64,000 nucleotides of DNA from Blastomyces gilchristii SLH14081. Taxonomy: Eukaryota; Ascomycota; Eurotiomycetes; Onygenales; Ajellomycetaceae. The notes under the pieces are model-generated. The model saw only the letters and a list, made by a program, of their open reading frames with translations. It was not told where the DNA came from and did not search any database. A program made the position numbers and the translations under genes. How positions within the stretch are numbered: the stretch's first letter is position 1; the number at the start of each line of letters is the position of its first letter. The stretch is taken from assembly GCF_000003855.2 (NCBI RefSeq), contig NW_003101670.1, positions 768,841 to 832,840 on the forward strand, read 5' to 3'. Shown here one piece after another: positions 22,930 to 36,197 of this stretch.

Positions 22930-25900
22930 TCTTTTCTTATTAACTGCTTCAGGAATTTTATACTTGTGTAGTCTTATTAAACTTCTAAAAATCCTTTAAG
23001 AGAAAATAGAAGAAGAGTGCTACAGAGTCTACAAGATACTAGCTTATCACTGTGAGATTATCTCTAAAAAACTCTTTAAGAAAAATAAGAAGTCTTAAGT
23101 AGTGTTTCTTACTTAATGTCTCTGGCATGTAACAGAGCAGTCTCTACTAACTGTCTTATAGATTATAATCTCTTTCTCAGCATTTTTCAAATACTCAAGC
23201 AGTTTTCATAAATTCTCTGATAATAAATAATCTTCTCATTTAATAAGATATTAAAGCTTACTGTAATATGTTTACTTATTTAATATTTTCTTCATAAGAT
23301 ATTCAGTATCACTCTCAATCTCAATATTATTTGACTGAGACAGCTTCACTCTGAGACATTGTTTATAGAGCTTCAAATAGAAAATGTGAAAAACAGAATG
23401 AATTGATTTCAATTCTGTGAGTAATTTTAACTCATATGTCTGCTTACTCATTACTCTTATTACTGAGAAAGATTCTAGTCATCACTCACTGAGCTTCTTA
23501 TATAATCTTATTATCTTAATATTCTTTGCTGAAAGTAGTACTTGATTCTCTATTAAGAACTTCATTGAAAGATGTTTTTGATTATAGTATTCTATCTATC
23601 ACTTCTGAGTATAACAGATACTTTTCACTGTCTTCTCATGAATTTTGTTCAAAAGTTTCAATCTCACTTTTACTTCTGATACTGAGAGATACTCTGTTCT
23701 CTGTATCTGTCTGATATTCTGACTGTCTATTCTCTTCTTTGAAATATTATCCATGATGTCACTGAGTAATGAAGAATTATATTTATAATAAGTATAGAAA
23801 GAAGATATCTTTAAGATTACATTCTTTACATTATTATATATGAATTCAGCAGTCAGAAGATGTTTAAGTCAATCATTCTGATAATATAAACAGAACACTT
23901 GAAGATGCTATTCTAGTGTCTAATTCTGATATTCAGTCTGGTCATTGATCTGTGAATAAAATGCAGTACTGAGAAGACATCTTATTATAAGATGATAGTA
24001 AAAAGCTGATCAGTATTTACTGATAAAGAGGGATTCTCAATCTGTTATCAATGATTTCAAAGCACTGTGATTATGAATGATGATATCTAAAAACAGGTCA
24101 GTTAATTCAGAGGCTTTAATCTTTTTATAAGTAGAGATATATCTGATCATCTTCATGAAGTGATTAACAATGATCAAAATTGAGTCATATTCTTTAACTC
24201 TTGTTGACTTTGATAGATCAACTATGAAATTCATTGATAGATTCTGTCATGAGCTCTTTGAAACAGGCAGTGATATTAACTCACTGTATTGCTTATACTG
24301 TGAGATCTTTATTCTTTGACAGATATTGTAAGTATTAACATACTCTTTGACATCTGTCTGAAGCTTGTTCTAAGTGTATTTATATTTTAGAAGCTTCTCA
24401 GTCTTCTCTAATCTGAAGTGCTCTGTATGAGGATTATTATGATGAATTCTTAATAACTTCTGATACACTGCTCTGTTACAAGAAATAAAGACTGAATCAT
24501 TCAGCAGTAGAAGTTCATATTCTTCTAGTTATCAGTAACTTGATTTCTTAGTGACACTGTCCTGTTCAGAGTCTGTCTCTTTCAAGTTTAAACCAGATTC
24601 TTTCTTCTTCAACTTCTGAATTTAAGCTGCAGTAAAGGCATCTCTCTTCTGTAACTTATCAATGAATTTCAAAAGTAGTCAGATTGAAAGATTGTAGACT
24701 GTTTCATTCTTTATCAATTCAATGATTGTAAGATATGATACAAGAAGCTTATGATCTTCAGTGTCAGTCTTCTGCAGAGACTCAGATTCTCTTTCATCTT
24801 CTATACTAAGTCACACAGCTGTCTCTCCAGTGCTGTTTCTGAGCTTTAGAGAATCTCAATTTCCTGCAGCCAGCTTCTTCTGCAGTGATGACAGAGGTTC
24901 TTTTGTAGAATTCTTCTTCATATCAATAATATTATAATTGAGCCATCTAGACAGTATGTTGGCAGGGTTAAGCCGATCTGAATAGTATCAGATATAGAAA
25001 TCATACTCTGAAAGCAGCTCTGCTCATCTGGCTTGATGTTCTATCAAGCTCTTTGTTGTCAAGAAGTAATGCAGATTTGTATGATTAGTGAGAACTTACA
25101 CTGAGTACTTACTACTCTGAAGATAATGTCATCAGATCTTAAAGAATTCAACAATTGCTAACATCTTCTGATTATGAGTATTATACCTTCTCTATATAAG
25201 TGATAACTTCTTGAAGAAGAAGATCACTGATCTTTATTCACAGTGTCTTATAGACTCTATGAAAAAGTCTTCTCTCACAGACAATTTATTGTCTATTTTC
25301 TCAGAAATAATTATTCTCTGATTCTTTCAATGTTGAAAGATCTTCAATGTCAACTGTGAAAAGATTTCACAGATCTCATTTTCAGATGCATCAGTCTCAC
25401 ACTGACTGAGTAAGTTAGGATTAAAATGATTCAGTATCATGATATCTGTGAAAGCTTGTTTCAATTTCACAAATGCCTGCATGATGCCTTGAGTGAGAAT
25501 AAACAGTCTTATTTTCCTGTCTTTCACACTTCTCTTCAACAGATCTGTAAGAGAGACAGTAATCTGTGAATATGTATAGATGAATTATCTGTAGAAATTT
25601 GCAAATTCTAGAAACACCTGCATCTTATAATATGTCTGCAGCATCAGCCAGTTCTTAATAGCAGAGACCTGACTTCTGTTCATTGAAATGCCATTCATCT
25701 TAATAATATAATCTAAGAAATCAATCTCCTGTATGTAGAACAAGCATTTTTTGATGTTTGTATAGAGTTGATACTGTCTCAAGCAACTCAATACTTCTCA
25801 AACATGAATATCATGTTCTTTCTCTGATTTCAAGAAGATTAAAATGTTGTCCAGGTATACTATGCAGGAGACATTGACAAGGCCCTGCAGTGTCTTATTT

Positions 25901-27990
25901 ATATAGATCTGAAAGATGGCTGGAGTGTTACAAAGATTAAAAGATAAAACAAGATATTCAAAATTACTGTACTTAGTACAAAAAGCTGTTTTTCAAACAT
26001 TGTCTTTGTTAACTCTGATTCTATGATAGATATCTCATATATCAATCTTTGAGAATATCTTTGCTTCAGATAATTAATCAATCATCTTATCAATTAACAG
26101 TAATGAATAGTGATTCTTAACTGTCATCTTATTGAGGCCTCTGTAGTCTATGCATAGATATAGTTTACTATTCTTATTAGATATAAAGAGTATAGGCATC
26201 TCTGCTGAACTCTTTGATGAATGTATTCAGTTCTTTAATTACACTTCTTCAAGATATTTATGCAGAATATTCAACTTCTTTACAGACAAGTTATAAAGAA
26301 GTCTGTACAGTGTTATTACACTGTCTTCAAGATAAATCTTATATCATATCTTGATGTCAGGAAACCACTGCTTTTCTTTTCAAAAAGACATTCTTAAAAT
26401 CTGTAAAGAGATGTTGTGTACATTCATCTTCAATAATAAATACTACTGCTAATCTTGCAGCAAGAGTGATGACTTCTTCATCTGTTTTCAAGTCTCAATT
26501 ATCTGCTATACAGTATATTGACTCAATCTTTTTCTCAAGATTCTTTCAATGAAACTCTTCAGATTCCTCTATCACTGTCTCTTCATTAGTAAGATAGTAT
26601 CATCACACCTGAGTGACTCAGTCAATGAGAGGATTGTTTTCTCTCAATTACAGAAGATTTAGAATGACATTCTCATCTATAATATTAACTGTGTGAAGAA
26701 GCAGACTGCTCTTCTTAAAGATTTCTTCTAAGTCTGTGATCACACACTTTGCTTAGATTATATCAAAACAGTGATATTTCATTTCATCTGTAAATTTCAC
26801 ATGATCTGATGAATCTATCTTCTTTCAATTCTTCATCAAAGAAAAGAAATAGAATATGAAGTTGATATTCACTCTGAAGTTGAGTAGGCATCTCACTGAT
26901 ATCTTCTCATTTGAGGTATACATTGTGATTGTAATATAGACTTGAAGATGTGAGAATTGTCAATTCTTTTCTTTCTCTTCTTTATCTTCTATGAATACAT
27001 TTGTCAGAAGAGGAGTTAACTTTAAGAAAATATCTTCTCAGTTTCTTCTCTTCTTCAGCTTCTTATAATCACTGATATAGTGATCATCAGCTCTGTAGTT
27101 GAAACAGAGATCTTTATCAAATCTTTTTTAACATTTCTTCACAGTGAGTGAAGAATCAGAATACTTGAAATTCTTCTTTACTTTCTTCACACTGAAGTCA
27201 TCATAGTGTTATTTAGATCTCATTATTAATTGCTTAGAAGAGATCTTATTGACCTTTTTCTCAGAGAATTGATTATTCAAATAGATTCAGAAAGCCAGGT
27301 TGATAAGCTCAGTATAATTGATTGATGAACTCTGATATTGTGATATCATTGTTCACATCTTGTGAGTCAGCTTTATAAGATAAAGCTGTATTTTTAATTG
27401 ATTCAAATCATCAGTCAATTCCTCTCAATATTCTTCAAATCTTGTATTGAAATTGAAAGGATTTTCATCATCTTATTAATGTAATGAGTTGAACTGCTGT
27501 GCTGCTGTGAAGCTGCAGTTGCAGTGATCTTTGATTTAATTCAGTAGAAAGTTCTTGAATTCTTCCCAAGTCATGGCAGCATTGATATGCTCAAGCTTCC
27601 TCTCCTTGATGACTCAAGTAGTCACAGAGATGTCTTCAAGAAGGTTGACAGTGTATATTACTCATATCTCATGAGTATTATACTGGCTCAGGTTAAGGCG
27701 GAATTTCTGTTCAAGAATACAGATAAAGCTGTGAAATTCAGACAAGATGTTTCTCTTGTATCTTAGTGAATCTCTGATCTTAATCTCTCTATCTTCATGA
27801 TAGATGTAGGTGTGTAGAGGCTGTGACAGTGGCAGAGCAGTTGAAGGGCCCATGCCAAAATGCACAGTGAGTTCAGAAATCTCAGATTTCTGCTGAGGTA
27901 GAGGTGTACACACTCTAGGAAATGATGTAGTATTTCTCTCAGAGAATGAGATCAGATCAGTCCCAGTGCAGGTGCATGAGGCCATATCAG
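22930..27990 (-). pseudogene. Gag-pol of X with C-terminal chromodomain
   Basis: Gag begins at the ATG near 27985 (MASCTCTGTDLISF) and carries a zinc knuckle near 27120-27080 (CFNYRADDHYISDY, Cys decayed). RT at about 26150-25580: FEYLVLSFNLCNTPAIFQIY, YLDNILIF (mutated Y-x-DD), LYTNIKKCLFYIQEIDFLDY and ISMNRSQVSAIKNW. RNase H begins with CETDASENEICEIFSQ at about 25350. Integrase core at 24234-24037: MNFIVDLSKSTRVKEYDSIL, LFLDIIIHNHSALKSLITD. Chromodomain at about 23310-23160: a KK[I/L]LNK..Y.SK..YLIK-type stretch. Single stops (mutated Trp, Arg, Gln) interrupt it. Would make virus-like particles and cDNA; the chromodomain steers integration to marked chromatin in chromoviruses. Confidence 0.85.
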
Positions 27991-28042
27991 TCTGTTAGAG
28001 CTCAACTGATTCAAATGTGTAATCAGGTTGAGTGATTTGAAT

Positions 28043-28578
28043 TGTAATGTGACAGAACTGAAGTGGTGACTAGTCAGCAGTGTTACATAGAGATAGTTGT
28101 TTGAGAAGCTGTATAAGTGAGCTTAACTATCTTGCTTGAATAGTGAGCTCATAGACTACAGGGTTATTGTGAGAATATCACAGATATGGTACTTAGTATA
28201 CTAAGAAGATTGTATGAGACACACAGTAACTCTTGTATATATTTCTTTCATAGCAAAAGAAATGAATTGCTGGCTTCTTTTATAAGGAGCCAGCATCTAG
28301 CTATTCTATATAGACAATGAATGAATATCTTCTCTCATTCCATGAGTGAGAATAGCTGGAGTGATACCTCAGTGATGTCTCACTATCAAGGAAAAGTAAT
28401 CTGCTGACCTCATATAGAAGTGAGGTTCTCATATCCATCAATTGAATCTTTCTATGATATATCCGAATGATGTCATAGGGCGGTTGGAAACCGGTTCGGA
28501 CGGGATGGAATCATCCGCATGGAAGCGATGGGCCGTGTGGAACCGCAACAGGGCCTTGGCGCGGCTGGGAGCGTGACA
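28043..28578 (-). repeat. 5' LTR of X
   Basis: Starts TGTAATGTGACAGAAC and ends GGGAGCGTGACA. The outer ~90 bp (28488-28578) are strikingly CpG- and G-rich (CGGTTGGAAACCGGTTCGG), unlike the rest of the LTR. Transcription would start here, reading leftwards. Confidence 0.93.
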
Positions 28579-28583
28579 TCTTA

Positions 28584-28603
28584 ACACAGTTAGAAGTGTG
28601 ATA
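28584..28603 (-). repeat. 3' LTR of Y, inner 20 bp
   Basis: ACACAGTTAGAAGTGTGATA is the transition-mutated form of the last bases of the X LTR (GCGCGGCTGGGAGCGTGACA). It completes the Y LTR after the X insertion. Confidence 0.88.
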
Positions 28604-28861
28604 ATACTCTTCTCTTTAAGAGTATAGTCTTTATACTCTTAAGATTACTGAATTAGAAGTTATCTTTGTTATATAGTAACAGTTATCAACTGATTAACAG
28701 TGTATGTACTGTGTGTAATATAAAGAAATAGATAAGTTTTTCTACTAACTATGTAGATCTTTCTTTATTTATCTTCATTCAAATTAAATATTTAATAAGT
28801 AAGTTTCTTATATATTAATTTAGAATATGAAAAACATAGTTAATAAGTGACTTACAGATCT

Positions 28862-29990
28862 CTCATTATATTCTGTTCTATATATGAAATTCCCTGTAAA
28901 AGTGATGTATTTTAGAAACAAAGTTAACAGTAGTAATAGAATTTTTTAAAAAGATTCTTTCTCTCTATAATATATTTTTCTTCTTCTCTCTCTCAATTGT
29001 AACAGTGAGTGCATGAGAGTATCATTCTTGAAGAATAATAAAGAACTTATTCTGATGTTTTCTAGTTAGTAAATGTCTTCATGATGTGACTGTGATCTCT
29101 GTGACTGTCAAGAAAGCTCAGTTGAAGGTGAAGATGACAGTGTTAACAGACTGCAAAAGCATCACTCTCATTGCCATATCTCCTTCTCCTTCTCCTGCTT
29201 CTCTTGCAGCCGCGGTAATAGTCACTGTATCTTGCAGTGAGATGTCATCTCTTCTGCTGGTCAGTTCATCTGTGTTCAGTTCTTTCTCTGCTTCTCTCAC
29301 TGTCATTGCAACACTGCTTCCTCTTTCAATCAACTCAGTAATGTATGACCCTGTGTAATCATTCAGAGAGAATCTCAGAGAGAGCTTGATTCTGAGAACA
29401 GCAGCTCTGAGAAGCTCAATATGTAGTTTCTCTCTTATGATATGTCTGAGCTCTGCTCAGAATACTGCTGAGTTGAGTTCACAGAGTTCTGTAGTTTCTT
29501 TATCTTCTCTCTGTGAGAAGGCTCTGATACAGTCTCTGATCAGTACTATTACTTATCTACACTGCACTAAGCAGCTGAAGAAGAGAGAGATTTTATATAT
29601 CTATCTCTTCTTTTACTTCTGTTATTTTCATTGTACTTGTAACAATAACTTCTGTCTCTCTGTAAATATTATCTCATAGAAAGATATTATATCAGTTCTG
29701 ATAAGAAGCTCAGATACTCAAGTAGTACAGAGTAAGAGTCTCAGAGCTTTAAGTATTGACAGATTCTATTAAGACTGAAGAGATCTCTCTTGCTTATCTA
29801 TAAAAGAAAATGAAAGCATGAATCTTTAAGATGAAAAAACATCTCAGAATGACTAACTCTAAGAAGAGATTAACTGATACTTCTGTTGAAAGTATCACAG
29901 AGATTAATCACTGATTGAAGAGAATCTCAGTTCAATTGAAGCAGATAACTGAGATGCTTTATAAGTTAATAAGTTAATATTTTATACATT
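28862..29990 (+). pseudogene. Antisense accessory frame of Y
   Basis: Same layout as in X on the plus strand, opposite to pol. A block ends near 29065, then a Ser/Val/Ala-rich segment at 29086-29358, then 29386-29679 with LHCTKQLKKREILY and a downstream HCTCNNNFC, then a helical segment at about 29880-29970 (SVESITEINH, LKQITEMLYKL). Stops have replaced some codons found open in X. Cysteines are partly lost (the first CxxC reads YLHC). Function unknown. Confidence 0.55.
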
Positions 29991-30239
29991 TCTTATACTC
30001 TTCTGCAGCACTGCAGCACTAACTTCTCAGCAGATAAAGATATCAGTACTGAAGACTTCAACAGTGAAGAATGAGTTTGATAAGAATATGATTATTAGTA
30101 AGTAGACTCTGATTTCTCTTTTTACTTTTTCAGCAGACTATAGTCTTATTAGAATAGCAGCAGTTTACAGATTAATAATATTAATCTTTTTTATTAATTT
30201 TAAATATTTCTTTTCTCTAATCACTTCAGGAATTTTATA

Positions 30240-33200
30240 CTTATATAGTCTTATTAAACTTCTAAAAAACTCTTTGAGAGAAAATAGAAGAAGAGTGCTA
30301 TAGAGCTTATAAGATATCAGCTTATTATTATAAGATTATCTCTAAAAAAATTCTTTAAGAAAAATAAGAAGTCTTAAGTAGTATTTCTTACTCAATGTCT
30401 CTGATGTGTAATAGAGCAGTCTCTACTAGTTATCTCATAACTTATAATCTCTTTCTCAGTATTTTTCAAATACTCAAGTAGTTTTCATGAATTCTCTGAT
30501 AATGAATAATCTTTTCATTTAATAAGATATTAAAGCTTACTGTAATATATTCACTTATTCAATATTTTCTTTATAAGATATTCAGTATCACTCTTAATCT
30601 TAATATTATTCAGCTAAGACAGCTTCACTCTGAGATATTACTTATAGAGCTTTAAATAAGAAATATAAAAAACAGAATGAATTGATTTCAATTCTATAAG
30701 TAATTTCAACTTATATATCTACTTACTTATCACTCTTGTTACTGAGAAAGATTCTAGTCACTATTTACTGAGCTTCTTATACAGTCTTATTATCTTGATA
30801 TTCTTTGCTGAAAGTAGTATTTGATTCTCTATTAAGAACTTCATTGAAAGATGTTTTCAATTATAGTATTTTATCTACTACTTCTGAGTATAACAGATGC
30901 TTTTCACTGTCTTCTTATAAATTTTATTCAAAAGTTTCAATCTTACTTTTACTTCTGATACTGAGAGATACTCTGTTCTCTATATCTATTCAATATTCTG
31001 ACTATCTATCTCTCTCTTTAAAATATTATCTGTGACATCACTGAGTAATGAAGAATTATATTTATAATAAGTATAGAAAGAAGATATCTTTAAGATTACA
31101 TTCTTTACATTGTTATATATGAATTCAGCAGTTAGAAGATGTTTAAGTTAATTATTCTGATAATATAAATAGAACACTTAAAAATACTGTTCTAGTGTCT
31201 GATTCTAGTATTCAGTCTGATCATCTGTCTATAGATGAAATACAGTACTGAGAAGACATTTTATTATAAGATAATAGTAAAAAGCCCATCAGTATTTACT
31301 GATAAAGAGAGATTCTTAATCTGTTATCAACAATTTCAGAGCACTGTGATTATAAATAATAATATCTAAAAATAGATCTGTCAATTCAGAGGCTTTAATC
31401 TTTTTATAAATAGAAATATATCTAATCATCTTTATAAAGTAGTTAACAATGATCAAAATTAAGTTATATTCTTTAACTCTTATCAACTTCAGTAGATTAA
31501 CTATGAAATTCATCAATAGATTCTGTCATAAGCTCTTTAAAACAGGCAGTGATGTCAACTTACTATATTACTTATATCATGAAATCTTTATTCTTTGATA
31601 GATATTATAAGTCTTAATATACTCTTTGATATTTGCTCAGAGCTTGTCTTAAATATATTTATATTTTAGAAGCTTCTCAGTCTTCTCTAATCTGAAGTAT
31701 TCTATATGAGAATTATTATGATGAATTCTTAATAACTTCTGACACATCATTCTACTATAAGAGATAAAGACTGAATTATTTAGAAGTAGAAGTTCATATT
31801 CTTCTAGTTATCAGTAACTTGATTTCTTAGCAGCATCACTCTGTTCAGAGTCTGTCTCTTTCAAGTTCAAACTGAATTCTTTCTTCTTCAACTTCTGAAT
31901 TCAAGCTGCAGTAGAGACATTTCTCTTCTATAACTTATTAATAAATTTTAAAAGTAGTCAGATTAAAAGATTGTAGATTATTTCATTCTTTATCAATTCA
32001 ATGATTGTAAGATATGATATGAGAAGCTTATAATCTTCAGTGTCAGTTCTCTGCAGAGACTCAGGTTTTCTTTTACCTTCTATACTGAGTCACACAGCTG
32101 CCTTATCAGCGCCATTTCTGAGCTTCGGAGAATCTTAACTCTCTACAGCCAGCTTCTTCTGCAGTGATGATAGACATTCTTTTATAGAATTCTTCTCTGT
32201 ATTAATGATATTATAATCAGGTTATCTAGATAGTATATTAATGAGATTAAGCTGATCTGAACAGTATCAGATATAGAAATCATACTCTGAAAGCAGTTTC
32301 ACTCACCTGGCTTGACATTCTGTCAAGCTCTTTATTGTCAAGAAGTAATGCAGATTTGTATGATCAGTGAGAACTCACACTGAGTACTTATTACTCTGAA
32401 GATAATATCATCAGATCTTAAAGAATTTAACAATTATTAATATCTTCTAATCATGAATATTATATCTTCTCTGCATGAGTGATAACTTCTTGAAGAAGAA
32501 GATCACTGATCTTCATTCACAGTGTCTTATAGACTTCATAAAAAAGTCTTCTCTCACAGATAATTTATTGTCTGTATTTTCAGAGATAATTATTCTCTGA
32601 TTCTTTCAATATTGAAAGATCTTCAGTATCAACTGTAAAAAGATTTCACAGACTTCATTCTTAAATGCATCAGTCTCACACTGACTGAGTAAGTTAGAGT
32701 TAAAGTGATTCAGTATTGTAATATTTATAAAAGCTTGTTTTAATTCTGCAAACATCTGTACAGCATTTTGAATGAGAGTAAACAGTCTCATTTTTCTGTC
32801 TTTCACACTTATCTTTAACAGATCTGTAAGAGAGACAGTAATCTGTGAATATGCATAGATAAATCATCTGTAGAAATTCACAAATTCTAGAAACACCTGC
32901 ATTTTATAATACATTCACAGTGTCAGCCAGTTCTCAATGATGAAGACTCAGCTTCTATCTATTGAAATACTGTTCATCTTAATAATATAATCTAAGAAAT
33001 CAATCTTCTGTATGTAGAACAAGCATTTTTCAGTGTTTATATAGAGTTGATACTGTCTCAAGTGACTCAATACTTTTTAAACATGAGTATCATGTTCTTT
33101 CTCTGATTTTGAGAAGATTAGAATGTCATTCAGATATACTATGCAGAAGATATTAATAAGACTCTGCAGTGTCTCATTTATATAGATCTGAAAGATGACT

Positions 33201-35260
33201 GAAGTATTATAAAGATTAAAAGATAAAACAAGATATTCAAAATTACTGTACTTGATATAAAAAGTTATTTTTCAAATATTATCTTCATTAACTCTGATTC
33301 TATGATAGATATTCTGTATATTAATCTTTGAGAACATCTTTGCTTCAGATAATCAATTAATCATCTCATTAATTAATAGTAATGAATAGTAATTCTTAAC
33401 TATTATCTTATTAAGATCTCTGTAGTCTACACATAGACATAGTCTATCATTCTTCTTGAGTATAAAGAGTATAGATGTTTCTACTGAACTCTTTAATAAG
33501 TATATTCAGTTCTTTGATTGCACTTTCTTAAGATATTTACACAGAACATTCAATTTCTTTACAGACAAGTTATAAAGAGATCTGTACAGTGCTGTTATAC
33601 TGTCTTCAAGACAAATCTTATATCATATCTTGATATCAGAAAACTTCACTACTTCTCTTTTTAAAAAGACATTCTTATAATCTGTAAAGAGATATTATGT
33701 ATATTCATCTTCAATGATGAATACTGCTACTAATTTTATAGTGAGAGTGATGACTTCTTTATCTATTCTCAAGTCTCAGTTATCTACTACATAGTATATT
33801 AACTCTATCTTTTTCTCAAGATTCTTTTAATGAAACTCTTCAGATTTCTCTATCACTGTCTCTTCATTAGTGAGATAATAGCATCATATCTGAGTGACTC
33901 AGTCAATGAGAGAGTTGTTTTCTCTCAATTACAGAAGATCTAGAATAATGTTCTTATCTATAATATTAACTATATAAAGAAGCAGACTGCTTTTCTTGAA
34001 GATTTCTTCTGAGTCTGTGATTACACACTTCACTTAACTTATATTAAAATAGTGATATTTCATTCTATCAGTAAATTTTGTATAATCTGACAGATCTATC
34101 TTCTTTTAATTCTTTATCAAAGAAAAGAAATAGAATATAAAGTTAATATTTATCTCAGAGTTAAGTAGACATCTTACTGATATCTTCTCATTCAGAGTAT
34201 ACATTGTGATTATAACATGAACTCAGAGATATGAGAATTATTAATTCTTCATTTCTTTCTCTTCTTTATCTTCTATGAATACATTTATCAGAAGAGAAGT
34301 TAACTTTAAGAAGATATCTTCTCAGTTTCTTCTCTTCTTTGACTTCTTATAATCACTGATATAGTAATCACTAGCTTCACAGTTGAAACAGAGATCTTTA
34401 TTAAATCTTTTTTTAACATTTCTTTACAGTAAGTGAAGAATCAGAATACTTAAAATTCTTCTTTACTTTCTTTATACTGAAGCTATTATGACACTGTTTA
34501 GATTCTATCATTGATTACTTAGAAGAGATCTTATTGATCTTTTTCTCAGAGAATTGATTATTTAAATAGATTCAGAAAGTCAGGTTGACAAGCTCAGTAC
34601 AATTGATTAATAAACTCTGATATTATGATATTATTATTCACATCTTGTGAGTCAGCTTCATGAGATAAAGCTGTATTTTTAATTAATTTAAATCATCAGT
34701 TAATTCCTCTCAATATTCTTTAAATCTTATATTGAAATTAAAAGAATTCTTATCATCTCATTAATATAATAAGTTAAAATACTGTACTGCTGTGAAGCTG
34801 TAGTTATAGTAATCTTTAATTTAATTCAGTAGAAAGTTCTTGAATTCTTCTTAAGTTATAGCAGTATTGATATGCTCAAGCTTTCTCTTCTTAATAGCTC
34901 AAGTAGTCACAGAGATGTCTTCAAGAAGGTTGACAGTATATATTACTCATATCTTATAAGTATTATACTAGCTCAGATTAAGATAGAATTTTTATTCAAG
35001 AGTATAGATAAAGCTGTGAAATTCAGATAAGATGTTTCTCTTATATCTCAGAGAATCTGTGATCTTAATCTCTCTATCTTTATAATAGATATAGATGTGT
35101 AAAGACTGTGATGATAACAGAGTGATTGAAGAGCTCATGTTAAAATATGCAGTGAGTTCAGAAATCTCAGATGTCTGCTAAGATAGAGATGTACACACTC
35201 TAGAGAATAATGTAGTATTTTCTTCAGAGAGTAAGATCAGATCAGTTTCAGTGCAGATGT
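30240..35260 (-). pseudogene. Gag-pol of Y, decayed
   Basis: Collinear with X. Gag at about 34300-35260; protease and reverse transcriptase at about 32870-33900; an RT-RNase H connection at 32806-32606 with CETDAFKNEVCEIF; integrase core at 31516-31316 (MNFIVNLLKLIRVKEYNLI, then LFLDIIIYNHSALKLLITD); chromodomain near 30400-30560. Open stretches exceed 60 codons in only a few places. Same product as X gag-pol, not functional. Confidence 0.8.
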
Positions 35261-35327
35261 ATGAGATTATAGCAGTCTATTAAAGCTTAACTGATTCAAA
35301 CTTATAATCAGATTAAGTGATTTAAGT

Positions 35328-35860
35328 TATAATATAATAGAATCAAAGCAGTGACTAGTCAGCAGTATTATATAGAAGTAGTTATTTAAGAAGCTGTATA
35401 AGTGAGCTTGACTATCTTGCTTAAATAATGAGCTTGTAGACTACAGAGTTATTGTCAGAATATCACAGATATGATACTTAGTATACTAAGAAGATTGTAT
35501 AAGATATGTAGTCACTCTTATATATATTTCAGTAGAAGAAAAATGAATCACTGACTTCTTTAATAAGAAGTCAGCATCTTGCTATTCTATATAGATAATG
35601 AGTGAATACTCTTCTTTCATTTTATAAGTGAGAATAGCCAGAGTGATATATCAGCAGTGTCTCACTGTCAAGGAAGAGTAATCTGCTGATCTTATATAGA
35701 AGTGAGGTTCTCATATTCATCAATCAGATCTTTCTATGATATATTCAAATGATGTCATAGAGTGATTGAAAACCGGTTCAGATGGGATGAAATCATCCGC
35801 ATGAAAGCGATGAGCCGTGTGGAACCGCAACGCGGCCTTGGCGCGGCCGGGAGCGTGACA
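35328..35860 (-). repeat. 5' LTR of Y
   Basis: 533 bp starting TATAATATAATAG and ending GGGAGCGTGACA. The outer ~90 bp (35770-35860) keep many CpG sites (ACCGGTTC, CCGCATG, GCGCGGCCGGGAGCG), while the rest has lost nearly all. Confidence 0.92.
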
Positions 35861-36197
35861 AGAACACTTGTTATAAGAATGAGAAGTCATTATCAGAAAT
35901 GTATACAATGTAATAGATAAATGAATAGAAGATATTGAACAGAAGAAGAGATAGAAATCTTGAAGAAGATAGTAACATTCAATGATATCAATGATAAAGA
36001 AGATAATTGAAGAATGAGAAAAGTTAGTAAATGAGAAGTATAATATAGTGAAAGTTTCTTTATAAGAGTGTATACAGAATACTAGCTGAATCAGAGATAG
36101 ATTATATAATTGTGAAATACTAGTGACATATTAATCTGTATGAAGCTAGAGTGAATGTTATAATTATATAAGCATGACTGAATCTGATGAAGAAGAA

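Larger units (their letters stand above)
20775..28578 (-). mobile_element. X: complete 7.8-kb chromoviral Ty3/Gypsy retrotransposon
   Basis: LTRs 20775-21310 and 28043-28578 are 536 bp each and bracket a gag-pol on the minus strand. The whole is flanked by the 5-bp duplication TCTTA (20770-20774 and 28579-28583) inside the 3' LTR of Y, the same family. It is the youngest and least mutated copy of this family here. Order in the element's sense: 5' LTR, gag, protease, RT, RNase H, integrase, chromodomain, antisense accessory frame, 3' LTR. Confidence 0.95.
20262..35860 (-). mobile_element. Y: chromoviral Ty3/Gypsy retrotransposon split by X
   Basis: Flanked by the 5-bp duplication AGAAC (20257-20261 and 35861-35865) in D. 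Its own sequence is 20262-20774 plus 28584-35860, about 7.8 kb. It is minus strand: the 5' LTR is on the right (35328-35860), and the 3' LTR is split into 20262-20774 and 28584-28603 by insertion of X. Internal order follows X throughout. It is more heavily mutated than X. Confidence 0.93.

Noticed and set aside
35770..35860. GC-rich island as a possible host gene edge
   Set aside because: It is the less mutated outer end of the Y LTR, identical in layout to X 28488-28578.
20262..35860. Tandem dimer of a Gypsy element formed by LTR-LTR recombination
   Set aside because: The TCTTA duplication around X and the leftover Y LTR end at 28584-28603 show nested insertion.
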